A DNA stretch of 64,000 nt from Morococcus cerebrosus (GTDB lineage Bacteria > Pseudomonadota > Gammaproteobacteria > Burkholderiales > Neisseriaceae): assembly GCF_022749515.1 (NCBI RefSeq), contig NZ_CP094242.1, positions 2,108,001 through 2,172,000 of the forward strand, given 5' to 3'. Each line of letters starts with the position of its first letter. The stretch's first letter is position 1. This document shows positions 25,135-35,099 of the stretch, piece by piece. The notes under the pieces are model-generated. The model had not been told where the DNA came from. It saw nothing but the letters and a program-made list of their open reading frames with translations, and ran no database searches. The translations under genes were made by a program, and so were the position numbers.

Positions 25135-26364
25135 TCAAGACTGCTGCCGTTTTTTCGCCTGAGCGTCAAACTCCGCCAGCGTCATGTTCAAAGTCTGCAA
25201 ACACGGCGTCATCACCGCATCGACGGCTTGGTTCACATGATCCCTTTCCACAGGCGACGGGCGGTAAACGAAGAGCTTGAAGAGTTCGCTCAACTCAATC
25301 GAATCCGCCCCCGTTTTCAACACCCAGCCCTGACGGCCGTTGTAGATATAGCCGTGCCGCGCCAGCTTTTCCAAAAGCTCGCCCAACTCATCGTAGCCCA
25401 TATTGATATGTCGTCTGAACTCCTGAACAGGCAAGGCTTTGCCCTCTTTTTGCGCCGCATCCAAAAGCAGCAGGATTTTCAACACATCGTCAAACCGCCC
25501 GCGCGAATCGAAGCCCCTGCGGAACGCCTCACCCTGCCAATAAGACAGCGACGAAGTCAGCACCGCGCCGCCCAACACCAGCGTCCACAGCAAATTCAGC
25601 CATACCAGGAAAAACGGCACGGCGGCAAACGCCCCGTAAATCGAGCGGTAGCCGTCGAAATTGCCCATATACCAAGCAAACAGGAAACGCGCCGTCTCCA
25701 AGCAAAACGCCGTGACCAAAGCCCCGATAAACGCATGATGCCCGGGCACGAAGCGGTTGGGTACGAAACGGTACAACCCCCACAACAAAAGCGTTGCGAA
25801 AAACAGCGTGCCTAAGGTTTGAAGTAACCCCACCACCCATTGCGGCGCAAACGAAGCCAGCGCAGATTCCTGCACCGACCCGACCATAAAAGAAATCCCC
25901 ACGCCCAAAGACAGCGGCCCAAACGTCAGCAACGCCCAATACACCAAAAACTGCATCATCCAAGGCCGCTGCGAATTGACCCGCCAAATCCGGTTGAACG
26001 CATTATCAATCGTCCGAATCAGCATCAGCGACGTCACCACCAGCATCACACTGCCAATCGCCGTCAACTTCCCCGCCTGATTGCGGAACGCATTGATATA
26101 ATCAAACACCATGTCCGCACCCTGCGGCACAATAGTCTGATTGACGAACGAAACAAAAGAATCCGACCAACGGTCGAACACAGGAAAAATCGAAGCGACC
26201 GCCACCATCACCGTCAATACCGGCACCAAAGCCAGAAGCGTCGTAAACGTCATACTCGCCGCAGCCTGCGGCACACGCTCCTCATCGAAACGCCGGACCA
26301 CAAACCACGCAAACGCAAACGCCTTACTGTTCGACAAACCTTGCCACCATTTCAAAAACGGCAT
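25135..26364 (-). CDS. YihY/BrkB family inner-membrane protein
   Basis: 409 residues (UPF0761). Six hydrophobic segments occupy residues 35-260, with family signatures VPQAAASMTFTTLLALVPVLTV, SLMLIRTIDNAFNRIWRV and YRSIYGAFAAVPFFLVWLNLLWTLVLGGA. They are followed by a soluble tail of about 140 residues resembling a winged helix (LPVQEFRRHINMGYDELGELLEKLARHGYIYNG). The family was once called RNase BN, which is not supported. Function unknown. It is transcribed towards the peptide-binding-protein gene. Confidence 0.88.
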   Translation of the reverse strand: MPFLKWWQGLSNSKAFAFAWFVVRRFDEERVPQAAASMTFTTLLALVPVLTVMVAVASIFPVFDRWSDSFVSFVNQTIVPQGADMVFDYINAFRNQAGKLTAIGSVMLVVTSLMLIRTIDNAFNRIWRVNSQRPWMMQFLVYWALLTFGPLSLGVGISFMVGSVQESALASFAPQWVVGLLQTLGTLFFATLLLWGLYRFVPNRFVPGHHAFIGALVTAFCLETARFLFAWYMGNFDGYRSIYGAFAAVPFFLVWLNLLWTLVLGGAVLTSSLSYWQGEAFRRGFDSRGRFDDVLKILLLLDAAQKEGKALPVQEFRRHINMGYDELGELLEKLARHGYIYNGRQGWVLKTGADSIELSELFKLFVYRPSPVERDHVNQAVDAVMTPCLQTLNMTLAEFDAQAKKRQQS

Positions 26365-26488
26365 AATCTTTCCCGAAAAAATAACGAATTAAAAATAAAA
26401 AACAGAAAACGCCCGCAGCACATACCACGTCGTCTGAAAACACAGCCTCAGCGAAATTAACACCTATTTCCCACCAACCCCATTGTAA

Positions 26489-27103
<615 letters not shown>

Positions 27104-27137
27104 GGCGGGCAGTTTAGAAATCCAATCTGCCAAAAAC

Positions 27138-27186
27138 TAAAAGGTCGTCTGAAAACCTGATTTCCAAGTTTTCAGACGACCTTTTT
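27138..27186. terminator. Inverted DUS pair after wrbA
   Basis: It lies between convergent wrbA and the hydrolase gene. Its 45-base core (27139-27183) is identical to the hairpin at 28010-28054. Confidence 0.75.
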
Positions 27187-27216
27187 ATTATTCTCAAATC
27201 CCGTCATCCCAGTTTT

Positions 27217-27840
27217 TTAGCCATGATTAAACCGCCCCTCGCGCAAAAATGTTGCGGTCTGCTCAGCAGTAATGTGTTTAAACAGCATACCGCTGTGGCT
27301 GACGGGCAAGATAACGTGGTCGCGCATATTCGGGCAGCGGGTTTCGCTGACCAAAACCGTACCGTCGTGTTCGCCGTGCAAACCCAATACGCGCCCCAGC
27401 CCGAGCGGCTTGTTGCCGGCGATGCTGCCCAGCTCGATATGTTCGGGCAAATCGGGCGTGCCGCCGTCGAGCGCATCGCGATAAGCGCCGCCGAGTACGG
27501 GGGTTTTCAACCCGAGCCGGAACACCCTTTGCGCCGCCCGGCTGCCTTGGTGGGGCGTGCCGAAGGTAACGATGCGCCCGGTGATTTTTTCAGGGTGGGC
27601 GGCGGCAAAGTGGCGCAACACCAGCCCGCCCAGACTGTGTCCGGCAAAATGCAGAGGCTCGCCCGTATCGTGTTTTTCAACAAATTCCGCCAACGCCTGC
27701 GTGTGCTGCTGCATGGTGTGCCAGACGCTGTAATAACCGAACAGGGCAACGTCAAAGCCCTGCTTTGCCAGCATATCCGCTAAAGGTTTCATCACCCAAG
27801 AGTGCATGTGCAGTCCGTGTAATAAGATGATTTTCGACAT
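27217..27840 (-). CDS. Small alpha/beta hydrolase (lipase/PGAP1-like)
   Basis: 207 residues. The N-terminus SKIILLHGLHMHSWVMKPLADML has the oxyanion HG motif, the nucleophile elbow is GHSLGGLVLRHFAA (Ser about residue 71), and VSHSGMLF near the C-terminus supplies the probable histidine. There is no signal peptide. AGGAGG just before ATG 27840 fixes the start, so the 100 upstream open codons are not used. It is related to cytoplasmic lipases and thioesterases; the substrate is unknown. Confidence 0.82.
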   Translation of the reverse strand: MSKIILLHGLHMHSWVMKPLADMLAKQGFDVALFGYYSVWHTMQQHTQALAEFVEKHDTGEPLHFAGHSLGGLVLRHFAAAHPEKITGRIVTFGTPHQGSRAAQRVFRLGLKTPVLGGAYRDALDGGTPDLPEHIELGSIAGNKPLGLGRVLGLHGEHDGTVLVSETRCPNMRDHVILPVSHSGMLFKHITAEQTATFLREGRFNHG

Positions 27841-28008
27841 GAAGACCTCCTGTATTTTGCCATAAGCATTATGCCATAAGTAAGTCATGCCGTATTGCGG
27901 ACGCGTTTTGTCTTTTGAAAACGGGCTTAAGCTCCGGTTAAAATCTGTTGCCGTATTTTCAGACGACCTCTGTTGGAACGGATCAGGTTTAAAAGTCCGC
28001 CGCAAAGC

Positions 28009-28054
28009 AAAAAGGTCGTCTGAAAACCTGATTTCCAAGTTTTCAGACGACCTT
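28009..28054. terminator. Inverted DUS pair after gluP
   Basis: AAAAGGTCGTCTGAAAACCTG faces CAAGTTTTCAGACGACCTT. It ends 16 bases before the gluP stop codon and also serves as upstream boundary of the hydrolase gene. Confidence 0.7.
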
Positions 28055-28069
28055 CTGTTCAAACCATGC

Positions 28070-29293
28070 TTACTCGTCGGCTTTATAACCTTTGAGGGCA
28101 AAAAAGACGATGTAGAGGTAGCACACGGCTGATACGACAAAAGACGACATCAGGCTGTAAGTATCGACCGCCCAACCTTGTACGACCGGAACAATCGCAC
28201 CGCCGACAATGGCAGTACAGAGTACGCCTGAAGCAGCATTGGTGAATTTACCGAGATTTTTGGTCGCCAGCGAGAAGATGGTCGGGAACATGATGGAGTT
28301 GAAGAAACCGATGGCAAGCAGCGACCACATGGCGACGTCGGCATTGCCTTTACCGGTCATCATGGCGATGATGAGCAGGACAACAGCGATAGTGGCATTG
28401 AAGGCAAGGTAGCGGTTCGGCGCGATTTTCGCCATAACTGCCGAGCCGAGGAAGCGTCCGACCATGGCGCCACCCCAGTAGAACGACAGGTATTGGGCGG
28501 CGGAAGCATGATCCATCCCTTTCAGGAAGCCCAAGACATTGACCATCAATGAGCCGATGGATACTTCGGCACCGACGTAGCAGAAAATACCTGCCGCACC
28601 AAGGACGAGGTGTTTGTATTGCCACACGCTGCTTTTGCCGTCGTGGTTGTGTTCGCTTTCTTCTTCGGCGATTTTGCGCGCGTCAGGCAGGCGGATCATC
28701 TTCACGAAGACGGCGAGGATAATCAACAGACCTGCCAAACCCAAGTAAGGGATTTGAACGGAGGAAATCTGTTCGGCTTTGCTGGCGGTCTGCGTCGCAT
28801 CCGCCAGAATCAGGAACGCGCCGATTTGCGGGGCGATGGTCGTACCCAATGAGTTGAATGCCTGCACCAAAGTCAGCGTAGCGGATTCTTTGCCCGGTTT
28901 CGCCAACAAGGTTACATACGGGTTGCCTGCAACCTGCAATAGGGTTACGCCTGAAGCAAGAATGAAGAGCGCGCCCAAGAAAGTCGGGTAAGAGTGACTG
29001 CCCGCAGCGGGATAAAACAGCAAGCATCCGACGGCGGTCAGCAAGAAGCCGCCGATGACGCCGTTTTTATAGCCGATTTTACCGACGAGATGCCCCATCG
29101 GAATCGACATGATGGCATAGGCGGTAAAAAAACAGAATTGAATCAGCATCGCCTGAACATAAGTCAGCTCGAAAATTTCTTTCAGATGCGGAATCAGGAT
29201 GTCGTTCATGCAGGTGATGAAACCCATCATGAAGAAGAGCGTGGTCAGGACGACCAGCGCGGAATTATGGTTTTGTTGTGATGGCGCAGACAT
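28070..29293 (-). CDS. gluP: Glucose/galactose MFS transporter
   Basis: 407 residues with about twelve membrane segments; FucP/GluP family proton- or sodium-linked hexose carrier. FFMMGFITCMNDILIPHLKEIFELTYVQAMLIQFCFF is the family's TM1-TM2 signature. LQVAGNPYVTLLAKPGKESATLTLVQAFNSLGTTIAPQIGAFLI spans TM4-TM5 and YWGGAMVGRFLGS lies in TM8. It is monocistronic and divergent from yqaA. Confidence 0.92.
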   Translation of the reverse strand: MSAPSQQNHNSALVVLTTLFFMMGFITCMNDILIPHLKEIFELTYVQAMLIQFCFFTAYAIMSIPMGHLVGKIGYKNGVIGGFLLTAVGCLLFYPAAGSHSYPTFLGALFILASGVTLLQVAGNPYVTLLAKPGKESATLTLVQAFNSLGTTIAPQIGAFLILADATQTASKAEQISSVQIPYLGLAGLLIILAVFVKMIRLPDARKIAEEESEHNHDGKSSVWQYKHLVLGAAGIFCYVGAEVSIGSLMVNVLGFLKGMDHASAAQYLSFYWGGAMVGRFLGSAVMAKIAPNRYLAFNATIAVVLLIIAMMTGKGNADVAMWSLLAIGFFNSIMFPTIFSLATKNLGKFTNAASGVLCTAIVGGAIVPVVQGWAVDTYSLMSSFVVSAVCYLYIVFFALKGYKADE

Positions 29294-29423
29294 GATTTGC
29301 CTTTCGATTTATTGGAATTGACCGTACAAACAGTTAATATCCGTTAATAACGGGCCGAATCATACTGGCTTTTGCCATTCTTGCAAACACTGGAAATGCG
29401 CCGACTACATAGAGTTTCAGCAA

Positions 29424-29459
29424 GATTCTGTCCGATAACGCATTTTTATAGACAGAATC
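29424..29459. promoter_or_regulatory. Inverted repeat in the gluP-yqaA gap
   Basis: GATTCTGTC and GACAGAATC are perfect 9-base arms 18 bases apart, about 130 bases upstream of gluP and 86 before yqaA. It may be an operator or a small hairpin. Confidence 0.35.
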
Positions 29460-29544
29460 CGTCTGAATTTTACAATTAACCTACCCGCAAACGACTTAAA
29501 ATCTTATTTCAGACGACCTTTGACCTGACGCAAACTTATCCGCC

Positions 29545-29955
29545 ATGCCCCTCATTTACGCCTATCTCGGACTCGCCGCCTCCGCCTTTACCTCCGCCAC
29601 CATCCTGCCCGGCACGTCCGAAGCCGCCTTCGCCGCGTTTATCTACACCTATCCCGAACAGGCATACGGCGCGTGGTTGTGCGCCGGACTGGCAAACGGC
29701 TTGGGCAGCATGGTTTCCTATTGGATGGGGCGGCTGATTCCGTCCAAGAAAAGGTCGTCTGAAAAGACCCTGCGCCTGCTCCGACGCTGGGGCACCCTGC
29801 CCCTTTTGTTTGCCTGGCTGCCCGTCATCGGCGACGCGCTGCCCATTGCCGCAGGCTGGCTCAGGCTCAACCCCTACACCTCCGCACTCATGCTCCTGAC
29901 CGGAAAAATCCTGCGCTACGGCATCATCCTCGCCGGTATCAAAGGCATGATGTAA
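29545..29955 (+). CDS. YqaA-type inner-membrane protein (DedA superfamily-like)
   Basis: 136 residues, four hydrophobic segments. The start LIYAYLGLAASAFTSATILPGTSEAAFAAFI and GLANGLGSMVSYWMGRLIP are typical of YqaA, a SNARE-associated/VTT-domain relative. A complete DUS lies within the gene (29752-29764) and encodes KKRSSEK in the cytoplasmic loop between TM2 and TM3. The ATG follows weakly AT-rich leader DNA. Function unknown; DedA relatives move lipids. Confidence 0.85.
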   Translation: MPLIYAYLGLAASAFTSATILPGTSEAAFAAFIYTYPEQAYGAWLCAGLANGLGSMVSYWMGRLIPSKKRSSEKTLRLLRRWGTLPLLFAWLPVIGDALPIAAGWLRLNPYTSALMLLTGKILRYGIILAGIKGMM

Positions 29956-30059
29956 ACCATTTGCGCAAAACCTGCCGCATTCATTTTCAGACGACCTGAA
30001 ACAGCGTAAAATCCCAAAGGAAATATCCCGTCCCTTCATTTTTTGCAAAGCGAGAAACC

Positions 30060-31253
30060 ATGTTCTTCAAGCACATCGAAGCCGCCCCCGCAGACCCCAT
30101 CTTAGGCTTGGGCGAAGCATTCAAAGCCGAAACCCGTCCCGAAAAAGTCAACCTCGGCATCGGCGTTTATAAAGACGCATCCGGCGCGACCCCCATCGTC
30201 AAAGCCGTCAAAGAAGCCGAAAAACGCCTGCTCGAGAGCGAAACCACCAAAAACTACCTCACCATCGACGGCGTTGCCGACTACAACGAGCAAACCCAAA
30301 TCCTTCTTTTCGGCGCAGACCACGAAATCGTCGCCAGCCGCCGCGCCAAAACCGCCCAAAGCCTCGGCGGCACAGGCGCATTGCGTATTGCCGCCGAGTT
30401 CGCCAAACGCCAGTTGAACGCACAAACCGTCTGGATTTCCAACCCCACCTGGCCCAACCACAACGCCATCTTCAAAGCCGTCGGCATCCAAGACAAGCCT
30501 TACCGCTACTACGACGCCGCCAAACACGGCCTAGACTGGGACGGCATGATTGAAGACCTGAGCCAAGCGCAAAAAGGCGACATCGTCCTCTTGCACGGCT
30601 GCTGCCACAACCCCACCGGTATCGACCCTACTCCCGAACAATGGGAAACCCTCGCCAAACTCTCCGCCGAAAAAGGCTGGCTGCCCCTGTTTGACTTCGC
30701 CTACCAAGGCTTCGGCAACGGCCTCGAAGAAGACGCATACGGCTTGCGCACCTTCCTGAAATACAACAAAGAATTGCTCATCGCCAGCTCCTATTCCAAA
30801 AACTTCGGCATGTATAACGAACGCGTCGGCGCATTTACCTTAGTCGCAGAAGACGAAGCAACCGCTGCCCGCGCCCACAGCCAAGTCAAAACCATCATCC
30901 GCACCCTCTACTCCAACCCAGCCTCACACGGCGCGAACACCATCGCCCTCGTGTTGAAAGACGCGGATTTGAAAGCACAATGGATTGCCGAACTCGACGA
31001 AATGCGCGGCCGCATCAAAGCCATGCGTCAAAAATTCGTCGAACTGCTCAAAGCCAAAGGCGCAAATCAGGACTTCGATTTCATCATCGAACAAAACGGC
31101 ATGTTCTCCTTCAGCGGCCTCACGCCCGAACAAGTCGACCGCCTGAAAAACGAGTTCGCCATCTACGCCGTGCGCTCCGGCCGCATCAACGTCGCCGGTA
31201 TTACCGATGACAACATCGATTACCTGTGCGAAAGCATCGTGAAAGTGTTGTAG
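30060..31253 (+). CDS. Class I aromatic/aspartate aminotransferase
   Basis: A 397-residue PLP enzyme of the AspC/TyrB alpha subgroup, transferring amino groups between aspartate or aromatic amino acids and 2-oxoglutarate. The lysine that binds PLP is in [17 protein letters not shown] (about residue 247). [13 protein letters not shown] and the arginine in [10 protein letters not shown] (substrate carboxylate) are present. The N-terminus [22 protein letters not shown] is typical. Sequence alone does not separate AspC from TyrB. It is monocistronic. Confidence 0.93.
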   Translation: MFFKHIEAAPADPILGLGEAFKAETRPEKVNLGIGVYKDASGATPIVKAVKEAEKRLLESETTKNYLTIDGVADYNEQTQILLFGADHEIVASRRAKTAQSLGGTGALRIAAEFAKRQLNAQTVWISNPTWPNHNAIFKAVGIQDKPYRYYDAAKHGLDWDGMIEDLSQAQKGDIVLLHGCCHNPTGIDPTPEQWETLAKLSAEKGWLPLFDFAYQGFGNGLEEDAYGLRTFLKYNKELLIASSYSKNFGMYNERVGAFTLVAEDEATAARAHSQVKTIIRTLYSNPASHGANTIALVLKDADLKAQWIAELDEMRGRIKAMRQKFVELLKAKGANQDFDFIIEQNGMFSFSGLTPEQVDRLKNEFAIYAVRSGRINVAGITDDNIDYLCESIVKVL

Positions 31254-31271
31254 TCCGCATCAGGCAATACC

Positions 31272-31314
31272 AAAAGGTCGTCTGAAAACCTAAATACCGT
31301 TTTCAGACGACCTT
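31272..31314 (+). terminator. Inverted DUS pair after the aminotransferase
   Basis: AAAAGGTCGTCTGAAAACCT faces CGTTTTCAGACGACCTTT, 18 bases after the stop codon. Confidence 0.75.
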
Positions 31315-31355
31315 TCCCCACCTTTTGACACAACAACCCCTTAAAGCATCACATT

Positions 31356-32159
31356 ATGAGACCCACACTAGACGTCATCATCCCCTGCTACAACTCCGCC
31401 GCCACCCTTCAAGCGGCTGTCGAAAGCGCCGTTTCCCAACCCGCCGTCGAAAACGTCTGGCTGATTGACGACGCCTCCATCGACGACACACGCCTTATCA
31501 TGAGCGACCTCACCGCCATCCATCCGAAAGTCCGTTGCGAATACATGCTCGAAAACGGCGGCGCCGCCAAAGCCCGCAACTGGGGCGCCATGCAAAGCCA
31601 AGCCGACTTCATCGCCTTCCTCGACGCCGACGACGTCTATGAAAACAACGTCCTCAACGCCACCTACCTCGGCTTGGAAGCCTACTCCTACCTCAGCCTG
31701 GTCCGCCTCAAATTGCGTCCCGTCGGCTTTCCCGAACACTACCTCAACCACCCGCAATTCCCCACCGCATGGGAAAGGCTGCAAATGACCGGCGGCGGCA
31801 ACACCGTATTCCGCCGCAGCATCTTTCTCGCCTGCGGCGGCTTTCCGCAAGACGAACTCTTCCGAATCTTCGGCGGCGAAGATGCCGCACTCAGCATCGC
31901 CCTGACCCGCAACAGCGTCGTCGGCTACCTCTTTGAAGAACGCGATCCCGCCGTCAGACACAACTACCGCCCCGGCATCCACGCCGAGCGCCTGCTCGAT
32001 GCCGAACTTTTCGGCAAAACCATCCCCGGACTGACCATAGACCACCAAAACGAAGCCGAAGCCGTCACCCGCCGCATCGGCCGCCGCCTTCAAGAAGTCA
32101 AAGCACACTCAACCTTCGAAGAAGCCGGCACCATGCCGCTCTACCCCGAGTACGAATAA
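31356..32159 (+). CDS. Family 2 glycosyltransferase
   Basis: 267 residues. The GT-A fold is clear: LDVIIPCYNSAATLQAAVESA at the N-terminus, DDASIDDT, and the metal-binding DADD (IAFLDADDVYEN, about residues 87-95). The acceptor-side region has GGEDAALSIAL. There is no membrane segment, so it is a soluble or peripheral transferase. No LPS or capsule genes adjoin it, and donor and acceptor are unknown. IS30 copy 2 sits 62 bases behind it, in the DUS that would have formed its terminator. Confidence 0.85.
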   Translation: MRPTLDVIIPCYNSAATLQAAVESAVSQPAVENVWLIDDASIDDTRLIMSDLTAIHPKVRCEYMLENGGAAKARNWGAMQSQADFIAFLDADDVYENNVLNATYLGLEAYSYLSLVRLKLRPVGFPEHYLNHPQFPTAWERLQMTGGGNTVFRRSIFLACGGFPQDELFRIFGGEDAALSIALTRNSVVGYLFEERDPAVRHNYRPGIHAERLLDAELFGKTIPGLTIDHQNEAEAVTRRIGRRLQEVKAHSTFEEAGTMPLYPEYE

Positions 32160-32260
32160 GCAGGCATCAACGCCAAAACCCGTCCGAACGGTTGCATCAC
32201 ATTGCTTAAAGCAAAAAGGTCGGCGGATTCGCATTTGAAGTGCAACTTTCCATAACAGAA

Positions 32261-32291
32261 AAAGGCCAGTATGCGGTAGCATACGGCCTTT
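32261..32291. terminator. Leader hairpin of IS30 copy 2
   Basis: Identical to the copy 1 hairpin (AAAGGCC-A-GTATGC / GCATACGGCCTTT), lying 19 bases before the transposase start. Confidence 0.7.
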
Positions 32292-32309
32292 CCTGCAAGA
32301 AAGATTGCC

Positions 32310-33275
32310 ATGAGCTACACACAACTGACCCAAGACGAACGATACCATATCCAATACCTGTCCCGCCACTGCACCATCGCCGAAATCGCCAAACAGCTCA
32401 ACCGCCACAAAAGCACCATCAGCCGAGAAATCAAGCGGCACTGCATCCAAGGACAGCAATACAGCGCCGAAAAAGCACAGAAGCAAAGCCGGCTGACCAA
32501 ACAGCACCGGCGAAAACCCTATAAGCTCGATTCGCAGCTGGTTCAACACATCGACACCCTTATCCGCCGCAAACTCAGTCCCGAACAAGTATGTGCCTAC
32601 CTGCATAAACACCACGGGATCACACTCCATCACAGCACTATTTACCGCTACCTCCGCCAAGACAAAAGCAACGGCGGCACTTTGTGGCAACACCTCAGAA
32701 TATGCAGCAAACCCTACCGCAAACGCTACGGCAGCACATGGACCAGAGGCAAAGTGCCCGACCGCGTCGGCATAGAGAACCGACCTGCTATCGTCGACCG
32801 GAAAACCCGCATCGGCGATTGGGAGGCCGACACCATCGTCGGCAAAAATCAGAAAAGCGCGTTATTGACCTTGGTCGAACGCACTACCCGCTACACCATC
32901 ATCTGCAAATTAAAGAACTTAAAAGCCGAAGACACTGCCCGGGCGGCCATTAGGGTATTAAAGGCATATAAAGCCAGAGTCCACACCATCACCATGGATA
33001 ACGGCAAAGAGTTCTACCAACACACCAAAATAGCCAAAGCCTTGAAGGCGAAAACCTATTTTTGCCGCCCTTACCATTCTTGGGAGAAAGGGCTGAATGA
33101 GAACACCAATGGACTCATCCGGCAATATTTCCCCAAACAAACCGATTTCCGAAACATCAGCGATCGGGAGATACGCAGGGTTCAAGATGAGTTGAACCAC
33201 CGGCCGAGAAAAACACTTGGCTACGAAACGCCAAGTGTTTTATTCTTAAATCTGTTCCAACCACTGGTACCCTAG
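32310..33275 (+). CDS. IS30-family transposase, copy 2
   Basis: 321 residues, intact, ending at a TAG just before the right inverted repeat. HTH and DDE residues are as in copy 1. Compared with copy 1 it reads RHCTIAEIAK and AEKAQKQ instead of RYCTVAEIAK and ADKAQRQ, agreeing with copy 3, so copies 2 and 3 are the closer pair. Confidence 0.96.
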   Translation: MSYTQLTQDERYHIQYLSRHCTIAEIAKQLNRHKSTISREIKRHCIQGQQYSAEKAQKQSRLTKQHRRKPYKLDSQLVQHIDTLIRRKLSPEQVCAYLHKHHGITLHHSTIYRYLRQDKSNGGTLWQHLRICSKPYRKRYGSTWTRGKVPDRVGIENRPAIVDRKTRIGDWEADTIVGKNQKSALLTLVERTTRYTIICKLKNLKAEDTARAAIRVLKAYKARVHTITMDNGKEFYQHTKIAKALKAKTYFCRPYHSWEKGLNENTNGLIRQYFPKQTDFRNISDREIRRVQDELNHRPRKTLGYETPSVLFLNLFQPLVP

Positions 33276-33338
33276 TGTTGCACTTGAAATCCGAATCCAA
33301 GGTCGTCTGAAATCTTGTTTTCAGACGACCTTTATTCA

Positions 33339-33494
33339 TATAGTGGATTAACTTTAAATCAGGACAAGGCGACGAAGCCGCAGACAATACAGATAGTACG
33401 GAACCGATTCACTTGGTGCTTCAGTACCTTAGAGAATCGTTCTCTTTGAGCTAGGCGAGGCAACGCCGTACTGGTTTAAAGTTAATACACTATA
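33339..33494. repeat. Correia element, full 156-bp form
   Basis: Starts TATAGTGGATTAACTTTAAAT and ends TTTAAAGTTAATACACTATA, with one mismatch (ATACAC for ATCCAC) in the right end. The core matches the 21186 copy closely. It lies between IS30 copy 2 and the tRNA-Lys gene. Confidence 0.92.
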
Positions 33495-33559
33495 ACAAAC
33501 AAACCCGTATCAAAACCGTAACGGGCAGGCTGTAACAATCTCAAAACATACCGGCAAAT

Positions 33560-33590
33560 AAAAAAGCCCGGACATTTGTCCAGGCTTTTT
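33560..33590 (-). terminator. Terminator of tRNA-Lys
   Basis: AAAAAGCC-GGACA, loop, TGTCC-GGCTTTTT. On the minus strand it follows the tRNA directly and ends in a T run. Confidence 0.85.
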
Positions 33591-33595
33591 AAATT

Positions 33596-33671
33596 TGGTG
33601 GGTCGTGAGCGATTCGAACGCTCGACCAACGGATTAAAAGTCCGCTGCTCTACCGACTGAGCTAACGACCC
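33596..33671 (-). tRNA. tRNA-Lys (UUU)
   Basis: Read on the minus strand: acceptor GGGTCGT pairs with ACGACCC, then A-CCA. The D arm is TAGCTCAGTCGGTAGAGC, the anticodon loop ACTTTTAAT gives TTT, and the T loop is GTTCGAATC. 76 bases with encoded CCA. It stands alone with its own promoter and terminator. Confidence 0.97.
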
Positions 33672-33683
33672 GATAAGCTGCGA

Positions 33684-33712
33684 ATTATAGAAGGCGGCAC
33701 TTTTCGTGTCAA
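33684..33712 (-). promoter_or_regulatory. Consensus sigma-70 promoter of tRNA-Lys
   Basis: On the minus strand TTGACA (33712-33707) and TATAAT (33689-33684) are both perfect and 17 bases apart. This is the strongest promoter match in the window. Confidence 0.9.
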
Positions 33713-33795
33713 GCAATTTTCTCAAAACAACAAGATTAAATCTTTAAATATTTGATTTTCCGATTATTCGCTTTAGCATAATCTTCAGCACTACA

Positions 33796-33835
33796 AAGTC
33801 GTCTGAAACTGTTTGAAAGGCTTTCAGACGACCTC
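33796..33835 (-). terminator. Inverted DUS pair after mrp
   Basis: AAAGTCGTCTGAAAC (one base off the DUS) faces CTTTCAGACGACCT, just beyond the mrp stop codon. Confidence 0.6.
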
Positions 33836-33841
33836 TGCCCG

Positions 33842-34921
33842 TTATTCCACTACGATTTTTGGGAAGCGGCTGCTGAAATCTTTGCCTTTGTCTGCAATGG
33901 TCAGGGCGATTTGGAAGGCTGCGTCGGTGTAGATTTTGGCAATGGCGGGATGTTCGTCAAACAACTGTTTCGCCGCGCCGCCGTCCATTGCTTCGCGTAC
34001 GGGCAGGCTTAACGGAAGCTGTCCGAGCAGCGGGACATTCAGACGACCTGCCAAGTTTTTGCCGCCTTCCGAACCGAAAATAGCTTCGGCGTGGCCGCAG
34101 TTGGAGCAGATATGTACCGACATGTTTTCCAGTACGCCGAAAATCGGAATATTGACTTTGTGGAACATATCGACTGCTTTGCGCGCGTCAATCAGGGCAA
34201 TGTCTTGCGGCGTGGTAACGACGACTGAACCGGTTACGGGGATTTTCTGCGACAGGGTAAGCTGGATGTCGCCTGTACCCGGCGGCAGGTCGATAAAGAG
34301 GTAGTCCACTTCGTCCCACTCGCTTTGGAACATCAACTGCTGCAAGGCTTGGCTGACCATCGGGCCGCGCCAAACAACGGCTTGATCGGTATCGACCAAA
34401 AAACCGATAGACATCACTTGGATGCCGCTGTCGGCTTCGACGGGAACCAGTTTTTTGTTTTGTTGGTCGGGTTTGCGGTCTTGCACACCCAACATGGTCG
34501 GCTGGCTGGGGCCGTAGAGGTCGGCATCCAGCACGCCCACGCGTGCACCCATGCGTGCCATGGCGGTGGCGAGATTGGCGGTGGTGGTGGATTTGCCGAC
34601 ACCGCCTTTGCCGGATGCAACGGCAATGATGTTTTTGACGCCTTTGATGGTGGCGACGCCGGGCTGTACTTTGTGCGTTGTGATTTCAGTGTCAATGCTG
34701 AGGTGGATATGCGCATCGCCCGTGATGCCGATGACGGCTTCTTGCAGGCTGTTGGCGATGTCGGCGGCGATATGCCCGACGGGGAATCCGAATTTCAGTC
34801 CGATATGGAGGCCGTCGGAACGTTCTTCCAATAGTTTGACGGCTTTTTCGCTGCCGAGCGTGCGTTCGGTACCGGGGATTTTTACTGCTTCGATTGCGGC
34901 GGAAATGGCGGGGATATTCAT
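33842..34921 (-). CDS. mrp: Iron-sulfur cluster carrier protein Mrp/ApbC
   Basis: A 359-residue cytosolic P-loop ATPase that carries and delivers Fe-S clusters. The deviant Walker A is ASGKGGVGKSTTTANLA (about residues 102-118), the Walker B region is DYLFIDLPPGTGD, and the cluster-binding CSNCG lies near residue 270. An N-terminal MIP18-type domain precedes it. I chose ATG 34921 (MNIPAISAAIEAV); the upstream 51 codons overlap the divergent queA promoter region. Confidence 0.94.
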   Translation of the reverse strand: MNIPAISAAIEAVKIPGTERTLGSEKAVKLLEERSDGLHIGLKFGFPVGHIAADIANSLQEAVIGITGDAHIHLSIDTEITTHKVQPGVATIKGVKNIIAVASGKGGVGKSTTTANLATAMARMGARVGVLDADLYGPSQPTMLGVQDRKPDQQNKKLVPVEADSGIQVMSIGFLVDTDQAVVWRGPMVSQALQQLMFQSEWDEVDYLFIDLPPGTGDIQLTLSQKIPVTGSVVVTTPQDIALIDARKAVDMFHKVNIPIFGVLENMSVHICSNCGHAEAIFGSEGGKNLAGRLNVPLLGQLPLSLPVREAMDGGAAKQLFDEHPAIAKIYTDAAFQIALTIADKGKDFSSRFPKIVVE

Positions 34922-35099
34922 GTTGTTCTCTCTGATGCGGTGGCGTTTGAAACAGAACGAATGATACCGTATTGCCTTGTTCGGACGCAAAATATTGCGG
35001 GCTTGGCGTTTCAGACGACCTTTCGCATGAAATGCCAAGCCCGCGGGGAAATGCGTATAATGACCGCCTGACAAAATTTGTAAGCATCAAAATAAGATT

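Larger units (their letters stand above)
32222..33301 (+). mobile_element. IS30-family insertion sequence, copy 2 (1080 bp)
   Basis: Same ends as copy 1. The target duplication is GTC at 32219-32221 and 33302-33304. The flanks rejoin to AAAAAGGTCGTCTGAAA, a complete DUS in the opposite orientation to the IS relative to copy 1. The disrupted DUS is the left arm of a DUS hairpin whose right arm remains at 33317-33332. Confidence 0.93.
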
